Origin: Pseudomonadota bacterium
GTDB taxonomy: Bacteria > Myxococcota > Bradymonadia > UBA4248
Reading direction: 5' to 3'
DNA length: 13,518 nt
NCBI GenBank assembly: GCA_017613855.1
Contig: JAGACY010000333.1
Location: forward strand, 1-13,518
Shown piece by piece: positions 7,899 to 13,518 of this stretch. Position 1 is the stretch's first letter; each line of letters opens with the position of its first letter. The position numbers were made by a program, and so were the translations under genes. The notes below the pieces were generated by a model, which did no database searches, had not been told where the DNA came from, and saw only the letters and a program-made list of their open reading frames with translations.

Positions 7899-7904
7899 TA
7901 TAAT
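7899..7904 (+). promoter_or_regulatory. Possible -10 box followed by a small hairpin
   Basis: A perfect TATAAT is followed 7 bases later by the inverted repeat ACAGCG (7912-7917) / CGCTGT (7924-7929) with a six-base loop. No good -35 hexamer is seen about 17 bases upstream, and the sequence is AT-rich, so chance is a real possibility. If genuine, transcription would start close to the hairpin and run toward the structured tract at 8072-8274. Confidence 0.25.
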
Positions 7905-8071
7905 ATAGGGTACAGCGATTTTACGCTGTTTAAATAGAAGACACAAATCAGCAATCAAAAAAAACATAATGATTCAGCCGCAAGCTGCGTTCAGTTCTTC
8001 ATGTGACAGTAAGCATAAGGCATAAGAAATACGAACGATAACCTGCGATACATCAGCCATATATTATGGAT

Positions 8072-8135
8072 GGGCAAGCTATGGCCTTCGGCCATACGCT
8101 TTGCCCGTTTCGGCTATGGCTTGCAGCCATACGCC
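8072..8135 (+). repeat. Two homologous bulged hairpins
   Basis: Hairpin one (8072-8106) has core TATGGCC-TTC-GGCCATA (8080-8096) with outer GGGCAA/TTGCCC arms. Hairpin two (8112-8135) has core TATGGCT-TGC-AGCCATA (8115-8131). Both have GC before the core and a single unpaired C before the closing GC on the right arm. The last core pair is C-G in one copy and T-A in the other, a compensatory change that keeps the pairing. They are related copies of one structured element; the function is unknown. Confidence 0.65.
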
Positions 8136-8173
8136 TCACCTAAAATTGATTTTGCATCCAATTCGGGAATGAC

Positions 8174-8274
8174 GATGCGGGGCGTTGCGGGGTGGAACCC
8201 CGCATCGGGGGTAGGCGCGTATCGCGCGCGCCGGAATGCGCAAGCGATAGCGCCGCAGGGGGCTCGGCCCCCTG
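8174..8274 (+). repeat. Chain of three GC-rich hairpins
   Basis: First, TGCGGGGT (8186-8193), loop GGA, ACCCCGCA (8197-8204); an alternative pairing is GATGCGGGG at 8174-8182 with CCCCGCATC at 8198-8206. Second, GGCGC-g-TATCGC (8214-8225) pairs with GCGATAGCGCC (8244-8254), with an inner GCGC/GCGC extension. Third, CAGGGGGC (8256-8263), loop TCG, GCCCCCTG (8267-8274). The last is followed by an A run, not a T run, so it is not a plus-strand terminator. Confidence 0.65.
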
Positions 8275-8460
8275 ACAAAAAAAAGGCATGAGAGCTGCTG
8301 CCAGAATCAAATATTAATTCACCACGGTGCTTGACTCTTTTAATGATTAAACACGCTAAACATAAGATAATGTATTATTTGGTTTCGGAATGGGGGAGGG
8401 GCCCCATTTCGCACTGGTTAGTAAAAACGTAAGTATTCATCAATTAAAACAATGCGGATT

Positions 8461-8504
8461 CCAAAGGTCTCAGACCTTTGGTGGGATCCGGGGCAAAGCC
8501 CCGG
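8461..8504 (+). repeat. Two adjacent triloop hairpins, including repeat copy 2
   Basis: CCAAAGGTC (8461-8469), loop TCA, GACCTTTGG (8473-8481) is followed by CCGGGGC (8488-8494), loop AAA, GCCCCGG (8498-8504). The second hairpin with its flank matches 3519-3543 in inverted orientation at 22 of 25 positions. The first hairpin is absent from that other site. No T run follows. Confidence 0.7.
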
Positions 8505-8639
8505 CAAGTAGTAACATCATTTTGTTATCTCAAATCATTCAGTCTTTTAAAAAACGAACTTTACAGATAATATGCGCCGGCATTCATGCACGCGCATGAG
8601 TTTCATAACAAACATCCCATGGGAATAGCGAGTGGTATT

Positions 8640-10430
8640 ATGAACATCAGCAAAGACATTGTTTATGTGGGGGTCAATGACCATAAGATCGATCTTTTCG
8701 AGGGGCAGTATGTCGTTCCCAACGGGATGGCTTACAATTCGTATGTCATTCTGGACAAGAAAATTGCAGTCATGGACACGGTCGACCGGAACTTTACCCA
8801 AGAGTGGCTCGACAAAGTGCATGCCGCACTAGGCGGCCGCCAGCCCGATTATCTCATCGTGCAGCACATGGAACCCGATCATTCGGCCAATATTGCCGCT
8901 TTCCTCGACAAATATCCTTCGGCAATGGTCGTCGCTTCGGCCAAAGCCTTCCCGATGATGAAGAATTTCTTCGGCAACGATTACGCCGATCGCCGCAAAA
9001 TGGTTGGCGAAGGCGACACACTCGAACTTGGCGAACATACGCTCACGTTTGTCACGGCCCCGATGGTACATTGGCCCGAAGTGATTATCACTTACGATGC
9101 CAAAGATAAAATTCTGTTTTCGGCCGATGGGTTCGGCAAATTCGGCGCACTCGATATCAAAGAGCCATGGGCCGACGAAGCGCGCCGTTATTATATCGGC
9201 ATCGTCGGCAAATATGGCGCACAGGTCCAGGCACTGCTCAAAAAAGCCGCTGCGCTCGATATACAGAAAATATGTCCGCTCCATGGGCCGGTGCTCGATG
9301 CCAATCTTGGCGATTATATTAAACTCTATCAGACATGGTCATCTTATACGCCCGAGGAAGAGGGCATTGTCATTGCCTATACCTCCGTTTATGGGCACAC
9401 CAAAGATGCCGTCGAAAAACTGGCCAATCAGCTCCGCAAAGCGGGATGTCCCAAAGTCGTCGTGCATGATCTGGCCCGGTGCGACCAGGCCCTGGCCGTT
9501 GCCGATGCCTTTAAATATAATAAACTCATTCTGGCGACGACGACCTACAATGCAGATATCTTTCCTTTTATGAAAGAATATATTCATCATCTGCTCGACC
9601 GGAATTTCCAGAACCGCAAAGTTGCCCTCATCGAAAACGGATCATGGGCACCACTGGCCGCCAAAACCATGCGCGGCATGTTCGAAAAGAGCAAAAATAT
9701 TACATTTACAGATACGACGGTACAAATCAAATCTGCCCTCGACGAGAACAGCACAGCCCAACTGGATGCACTCGTCAAGGAGCTCTGCGAAGAATATATT
9801 GCCCAAAAAGAAGATACCGCCAACAAGAATGATCTCACGGCGCTTTTCCGCATCGGGTATGGGCTTTATGTCGTCACCAGCAACGATGGCAAGCGCGACA
9901 ACGGCCTCATCGTCAATACCGTCACGCAGGTAACCAATACGCCCAATCGGATTGCCGTCACCATTAATAAACAAAACTATTCTCATGATGTCATTAAAAA
10001 TACAGGCATCATGAATGTCAATTGCCTGTCCATCGAAGCGCCCTTCTCTGTCTTCGAGAATTTCGGCTTCCAGAGTGGCCGAAATGCCGATAAATTTGCG
10101 GGATGGGAAATTCTGCGTTCCGACAACGGGCTTGCATTTTTACCTAAATATATCAATGCCATGATGTCGCTCAAGGTTGTACAGTATGTCGATCTCGACA
10201 CGCATGGCATGTTTATCTGCGAAATTACCGAGGCCCGCACATTCAGCCAGGTCGAAACGATGACCTATTCCTATTATCAGGCCAACGTCAAACCCAAACC
10301 GAAAAAGGAAGGCAAAAAAGGCTTTGTCTGCAAGGTCTGCGGTTGGATTTACGAAGGCGATACGCTGCCAGATGATATCATCTGCCCATTGTGCAAACAT
10401 GGTGCCGCCGATTTTGAGCCGATAGGGTAA
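8640..10430 (+). CDS. Flavodiiron protein (FprA type) fused to flavin reductase and rubredoxin domains
   Basis: Flavodiiron proteins reduce O2 to water or NO to N2O in the cytoplasm. Domains in the 596-residue product: a beta-lactamase-like diiron domain (about 1-240) with all ligands present (H76-x-E78-x-D80-H81, H144, D163, H215); a flavodoxin domain (about 242-385) with FMN loop TSVYGHT (248-254); a flavin-reductase-like domain (about 397-550); and a C-terminal rubredoxin (about 561-596) with C564-x2-C567 and C582-x2-C585. This equals FprA plus the high-molecular-weight rubredoxin architecture in one chain, so electrons could pass from NAD(P)H through flavin and rubredoxin to the diiron site. 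In-frame ATGs at 8586 and 8619 exist; I chose 8640 because family similarity begins there and a weak GAGTGG precedes it. Function is confident; exact start less so. Confidence 0.95.
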   Translation: MNISKDIVYVGVNDHKIDLFEGQYVVPNGMAYNSYVILDKKIAVMDTVDRNFTQEWLDKVHAALGGRQPDYLIVQHMEPDHSANIAAFLDKYPSAMVVASAKAFPMMKNFFGNDYADRRKMVGEGDTLELGEHTLTFVTAPMVHWPEVIITYDAKDKILFSADGFGKFGALDIKEPWADEARRYYIGIVGKYGAQVQALLKKAAALDIQKICPLHGPVLDANLGDYIKLYQTWSSYTPEEEGIVIAYTSVYGHTKDAVEKLANQLRKAGCPKVVVHDLARCDQALAVADAFKYNKLILATTTYNADIFPFMKEYIHHLLDRNFQNRKVALIENGSWAPLAAKTMRGMFEKSKNITFTDTTVQIKSALDENSTAQLDALVKELCEEYIAQKEDTANKNDLTALFRIGYGLYVVTSNDGKRDNGLIVNTVTQVTNTPNRIAVTINKQNYSHDVIKNTGIMNVNCLSIEAPFSVFENFGFQSGRNADKFAGWEILRSDNGLAFLPKYINAMMSLKVVQYVDLDTHGMFICEITEARTFSQVETMTYSYYQANVKPKPKKEGKKGFVCKVCGWIYEGDTLPDDIICPLCKHGAADFEPIG

Positions 10431-10436
10431 GTAATC

Positions 10437-10483
10437 GAGGGGGAGACCCTTTCTTTTGTGCCAAAAGAAAGAGTTTCCCCCTC
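10437..10483 (+). terminator. Nested perfect hairpin just after the flavodiiron gene
   Basis: An outer GAGGGGGA (10437-10444) pairs with TCCCCCTC (10476-10483). An inner CTTTCTTTTG (10449-10458) pairs with CAAAAGAAAG (10462-10471) across a three-base TGC loop. It begins 7 bases after the stop codon, so a 3'-end role (termination or message protection) is likely. No clean T run follows, so it is not a textbook intrinsic terminator and may instead be a dispersed repeat. Confidence 0.5.
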
Positions 10484-10599
10484 ACCCCCTTCCGAAAGAA
10501 AATCAATAAAATAGGAGAGGGCGCTGAGACTGTCGCCAAATGGCACAACCTGAATCGCATATAACAAATTATCGCCATAAAAAACCTGGAGCAAACACC

Positions 10600-11520
10600 A
10601 TGAATTCTAAATCGCATTGGATTATCATTTCCGGCCTATTGTTCCTCGCTATCATGGCATCATGCTCTGTTGCATTTGCCGATGTGGTTCCCAGAAGATC
10701 CTCGAACTGTTCCTGGTGTTTTCGCTTTCTAAACTACAATTGTGTGACGAAACAAGATAATCCGCGCGAGGATAAGGTTCCAAATATTGAATATGAGCAA
10801 TGCTTAAAGAATAAATGTTCTTTTGAACGTGAATGCGAAAAAATAAAACCGTTTCCAATGCCATTATGTAAAAGGTGTTTCGAAGAATACGATTGTGATA
10901 AAAAAGTCATGACCAGTGATCCAATTGTTCTGAGTGGGGATTGCAAGTTGGTGACGCCGGAAACATGCAATTTCGAGGAAGCCTGCGTTCAAAATGCCAT
11001 TCATGAAGCTAGAAAAAATGGACAGTTCGACCGTATCAGGGAGCTGGCACCTCAGTTACAAAAGTGCAAGAACTGTTTTCAATATTACAATTGCGATAAA
11101 AAAGACTGGAGCTTTAATTTAGATAATACTGTGACTGAAGGATGGGGATGCGCCGGAGTGTCGGCGTTCGAATGCAATTATGAAAAGACTTGCGCCGAAC
11201 AAACACCTAAAAAAGTAGACGTCCCGGCAAAACTTCCAGAACCGGAACTGAAGGATATCGAACCCCAGTCTGCGCCCCCTGCCGACTCAGTACCAGCGCC
11301 GTCAGCCGCCAATCCTGTCGACCCAGTACCGGCCCCGGCGACCGCCAATCCGGAATCCGCCCCCAAAACGTCCTGCTCCGCAAACTATCAAGAGAGCAAT
11401 CCATTACCACTTGCCCTTATTCTTGCGGCGATGCTTGCGTTTTTATCCCTGCTGGCGGTAGCATTCGTACATAGAAAACCGAATTCACAAGCTGGCAGCA
11501 AGACAGACACCATGGTATGA
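10600..11520 (+). CDS. Secreted membrane-anchored protein with three six-cysteine repeats
   Basis: The start at 10600 is set by TGGAG at 10587-10591; an in-frame ATG at 10540 would only add residues before the signal peptide. The 306-residue product has a signal peptide (about 1-27, ending SVAFA) and three repeats of a six-cysteine unit: C37, 40, 48, 68, 73, 79; C90, 93, 99, 115, 123, 129; and C156, 159, 165, 184, 192, 198. Each follows C-x2-C, x5-7, C, x15-19, C, x4-7, C, x5, C, with the first pair followed by F and a Y-[ND]-C motif. A Pro/Ala linker (about 206-256), C259, a hydrophobic helix (about 269-290) and a basic HRK tail follow. It is probably displayed on the cell envelope with three disulfide-rich or metal-binding domains. 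The family is not recognised. A protease gene follows after 65 bp. Confidence 0.8.
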   Translation: MNSKSHWIIISGLLFLAIMASCSVAFADVVPRRSSNCSWCFRFLNYNCVTKQDNPREDKVPNIEYEQCLKNKCSFERECEKIKPFPMPLCKRCFEEYDCDKKVMTSDPIVLSGDCKLVTPETCNFEEACVQNAIHEARKNGQFDRIRELAPQLQKCKNCFQYYNCDKKDWSFNLDNTVTEGWGCAGVSAFECNYEKTCAEQTPKKVDVPAKLPEPELKDIEPQSAPPADSVPAPSAANPVDPVPAPATANPESAPKTSCSANYQESNPLPLALILAAMLAFLSLLAVAFVHRKPNSQAGSKTDTMV

Positions 11521-11531
11521 AATGTCCGTGC

Positions 11532-11555
11532 ATGATCTCTAACGATCATCATTTT
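11532..11555 (+). terminator. Weak possible terminator
   Basis: ATGATC (11532-11537) pairs with GATCAT (11544-11549), followed by TTTT at 11552-11555. The stem is only six base pairs and AT-rich, so it may not stop transcription and could equally be chance. Confidence 0.25.
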
Positions 11556-11585
11556 ACTCAGACAAAAAAAACTTAAACACACTTT

Positions 11586-13391
11586 ATGAAAGCGACATCC
11601 CTGCTCACCATTGTCACTCTCTTAGCCGTCCTTCTTTCTGCATGTGATACGGCCACAGAATCCCGGAATGCCCAGGTACTCCCCGACAGTCTGACACAAT
11701 TTAAGGCCCCCATAGTCCATGGTAAGCCCGTGACGGGCGATGACCGACTCAATGTGATTTCGCTGGTTCACAAATATCAATATACAAATGCGAAGGGGGA
11801 GGAGGTTGTGTATTATGCCTCCAATTGTACAGGAACGCTCATCACCCCGCATTATGTACTCACCGCCGGGCACTGCATTGTATTACCAAATTTCACGATA
11901 GACGTGCTGCAAAAAGAATATCGCATCGGCATCGGACAATCTGAAAATGATATCCGATATGAATACGAAATCGAGTCCTTCACGATACATCCGGATTATA
12001 TCGGCAATTTTGATGAAGATATCGCAGGAACAGACCTCGCGCTTATCAAACTCAAAACACCGGTACCTTCTTTGGTTGCAACACCAGCGACAATCATTTC
12101 CAAAGAGCTCGATTTGACCAATGAAGAAATAGACAATGGCCAGCCACTTGGCGCCATCGTAGGCTTCGGTATACGTGAATATTCTATGGAAGTGAGCAAT
12201 ATACCCTCTGGGGATAAATATGAGGCCGAAGTGCCAATCTTTGCCAGATGTCCGCTTGACCTAAATAACAGCAAAGAATGCACCAGCGAAGATTTGACTA
12301 AATATTATCCTATTGAACAAGGCAATTATTATGTTGGCGGAGATCTTTCCAGCCCCTGCAATGGAGATTCCGGCGGCCCATTATTTTATAAGAAAGATAA
12401 TATCGAATACATCATTGGCGTACTGAGCGTTGGCATGTCGCCCGAATGTGGATCTTATTGGAAAGATCCCAGTGAAGCAAGTTTCGATTATTCTGGATAT
12501 ATCATTCTTTCTGAACATATTCCTTATATTGCAAGTATCGTTGGGGATGAAATTAAAAATGCACCAGAGGACTGTTTTAACAAAAAAGATGATAACGGTA
12601 ACAAACTCGTCGACTGCGACGATCCCATGTGCCAATGCACAGATGAAATCTGTGACAACGCAATCGATGACAGCGGCAACGGATTGGTAGACTGCGAGGA
12701 TCCCAGCTGTGCAAAGGCATTAAACTGCCAACCCGAAAACTGCACCAATCAAAAGGATGATAACGGCAATGGTCTTGCAGACTGTGAGGATCCTGCGTGT
12801 ATTTCGGATATCCATTGCCAGCCGGAAATATGCAACAACGGGAAAGATGATAATGACAACGGATTGATCGATTGCGATGAGGATTCATGCGCCAATCAGA
12901 CCGTATGCGCCGCAGAGATTTGCGACAACCACAAGGATGACAACAATAATGGCCTCATTGACTGCCTAGATCCGCAATGTGCCGCCGAAACCATCTGTCA
13001 GCCCGAGATTTGCAACGATACTATCGACAACAACGGCAATGGCCTCATTGACTGCCAGGAGCCCGCATGTCGTTCAGAATTGTATTGTCAGCCAGAAAAC
13101 TGTACCAATGCAATAGACGACAATGGCAATGGCCTCATCGACTGCCTCGATCCGCAGTGTGCATCAGTTGCCAACTGCATGCCGGAAATCTGCAATGATG
13201 ACATCGATAATAATATCAACGGCATGACGGACTGCAATGATCCCTCATGTGCCGATTCTGAATACTGCACCGAGAATTCAATATCATCCGAATCGTGCGC
13301 AGCCATGCCTAAATCACCAGCTTCCCCCATAAATATGTTCATGCTATTATTCACAGGCGGACTTTTATGGATACGACGCACAAAAGAATAG
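11586..13391 (+). CDS. Trypsin-like serine protease lipoprotein with eight Cys/Asp repeats and C-terminal anchor
   Basis: The 601-residue product begins with a lipoprotein signal whose lipobox is LSAC (17-20), with D21 after the lipidated cysteine. The S1-family peptidase domain starts near IVHG (43-46) and spans about 43-320. It contains TAGHC with H96, D150 in GTDLALI, and S262 in GDSGGP; C81/C97 and C258/C288 match the usual disulfides. The residue at the specificity position (six before the serine) is S256, so trypsin-like cleavage after Lys/Arg is not expected. Eight units of E-x-C-x-N-x2-D-[DN]-N-x-N-G-L-x-D-C-x-[DE]-P-x-C follow (328-561), then a Ser/Pro linker with C571 and a hydrophobic tail containing GG and RRTKE. 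This tail resembles sorting tails such as MYXO-CTERM or GlyGly-CTERM. It is likely exported and envelope-bound. No clear ribosome site precedes the ATG. Confidence 0.92.
   Translation: MKATSLLTIVTLLAVLLSACDTATESRNAQVLPDSLTQFKAPIVHGKPVTGDDRLNVISLVHKYQYTNAKGEEVVYYASNCTGTLITPHYVLTAGHCIVLPNFTIDVLQKEYRIGIGQSENDIRYEYEIESFTIHPDYIGNFDEDIAGTDLALIKLKTPVPSLVATPATIISKELDLTNEEIDNGQPLGAIVGFGIREYSMEVSNIPSGDKYEAEVPIFARCPLDLNNSKECTSEDLTKYYPIEQGNYYVGGDLSSPCNGDSGGPLFYKKDNIEYIIGVLSVGMSPECGSYWKDPSEASFDYSGYIILSEHIPYIASIVGDEIKNAPEDCFNKKDDNGNKLVDCDDPMCQCTDEICDNAIDDSGNGLVDCEDPSCAKALNCQPENCTNQKDDNGNGLADCEDPACISDIHCQPEICNNGKDDNDNGLIDCDEDSCANQTVCAAEICDNHKDDNNNGLIDCLDPQCAAETICQPEICNDTIDNNGNGLIDCQEPACRSELYCQPENCTNAIDDNGNGLIDCLDPQCASVANCMPEICNDDIDNNINGMTDCNDPSCADSEYCTENSISSESCAAMPKSPASPINMFMLLFTGGLLWIRRTKE
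12567..13268 (+). repeat. Eight-unit coding repeat, 90 bp period
   Basis: Inside the protease gene, units 2-8 start exactly 30 residues apart (E354, 384, 414, 444, 474, 504, 534); the first starts at E328 and is 26 residues long. The D-x-[DN]-x-[DN]-G core resembles calcium-binding loops, and the cysteines are regularly spaced. Units 5, 6 and 7 share DNA such as AATGGCCTCAT-[TC]-GACTGCC, which suggests recent duplication. The protein type is known from secreted deltaproteobacterial proteins. Confidence 0.85.
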
Positions 13392-13468
13392 CTCAAGCAC
13401 TGATAACGCACGTGACCACAAACAGTATCAATTTTATCAATAAATGATACAGGACAAAGGCTCCAATC

Positions 13469-13518
13469 ATGCAGATACAATGCCCTCATTGCAAAAGATG
13501 GACAGAATCAGACACTTC
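13469..13518 (+). CDS. Start of another zinc-ribbon family gene, 3' truncated by the window
   Basis: An ATG at 13469 opens a frame with 16 complete codons, reading MQIQCPHCKRWTESDT, up to the window edge. The first cysteine pair (C5, C8) and W11 match the plus-strand family at 544-5164, and the first 17 bases are identical to those of the genes at 1009, 2435 and 4118. AAAGG at 13456-13460 lies 8 bases before it. It shows that the family resumes after the protease gene, 78 bp beyond its stop codon. The rest of the gene cannot be seen. Confidence 0.85.
   Translation, partial: MQIQCPHCKRWTESDT

Larger units (their letters stand above)
7640..8639. other. About 1 kb gene-free region rich in hairpins
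   Basis: The region lies between the divergently read 494-residue gene and the flavodiiron gene. A 73-codon open frame at 8070-8291 is made of the hairpin repeats and has no protein-like character. The left part (about 7720-8060) is AT-rich and holds a possible promoter (7899-7904). The middle (8072-8274) is an almost continuous chain of five hairpins. The right part (8390-8504) has a GGGGCCCC palindrome at 8398-8405 and two more perfect hairpins. Promoters for both flanking genes are expected here, but I see none I would defend. A TTGACT at 8331-8336 has no well-spaced -10 partner. Confidence 0.6.

Noticed and set aside
8070..8291. 73-codon plus-strand open frame in the intergenic region
   Set aside because: It starts in one hairpin repeat and ends in another, has no ribosome site and its composition simply reflects the repeats.
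8331..8371. Sigma-70 promoter for the flavodiiron gene (TTGACT box)
   Set aside because: No -10-like hexamer sits 16-18 bases downstream; candidate boxes are at wrong spacing.
9097..9573. 158-codon plus-strand open frame inside the flavodiiron gene
   Set aside because: It is an out-of-frame shadow of a gene with all expected catalytic ligands.
12577..12888. 103-codon minus-strand open frame rich in His, Arg and Cys
   Set aside because: It is the antisense reading of the 90 bp coding repeat; its periodicity comes from that repeat.
12567..13268. CRISPR-like regular array
   Set aside because: The 90 bp period is in frame inside a protein gene and has no repeat/spacer alternation.

Overview
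The window looks like a chromosomal segment from a deltaproteobacterial-type organism (Myxococcota/Bradymonadota-like). The grounds are a secreted trypsin-like lipoprotein carrying repeated Cys/Asp/Asn calcium-type units plus a C-terminal sorting-like tail, and N-terminal zinc ribbons on many membrane proteins. A multidomain flavodiiron protein suggests anaerobic or microaerobic life. This placement is inferred from protein style; there is no rRNA or marker gene here.

Left part (1-5164, + strand): a tandem family of membrane proteins. Each complete member starts with almost the same zinc ribbon (C5-x2-C8-x10-C19-x2-C22, W11), then has a variable linker, then one or two membrane helices, and in the long members a C-terminal domain predicted to lie outside the cytoplasmic membrane. 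There are six members, the first truncated by the window edge. Two ectodomain types (A: 1-528 and 1373-2413; B: 2435-3481 and 4118-5164) alternate with small members that have no ectodomain. Gaps between the first five genes are 9-22 bp, so they are probably one operon. A further member begins at 13469 and runs off the right edge, so the family brackets the window.

Middle (5378-7639, - strand): a related-looking zinc-ribbon/membrane-anchored protein and a 494-residue protein of unknown function with a winged-helix-like C-terminal segment. Both starts are fixed by strong Shine-Dalgarno sequences. Their upstream side is a roughly 1 kb gene-free region (7640-8639) packed with perfect hairpins, most with exactly three-base loops. 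One hairpin there has an inverted relative at 3519-3543.

Right part (8640-13391, + strand): a flavodiiron protein fused to a flavin-reductase-like domain and a short-spaced rubredoxin (probable O2/NO detoxification); a secreted, membrane-anchored protein with three six-cysteine repeats; and a lipoprotein serine protease with eight Cys/Asp repeats at an exact 30-residue period. No tRNA, rRNA, CRISPR array or insertion-sequence transposase was seen.
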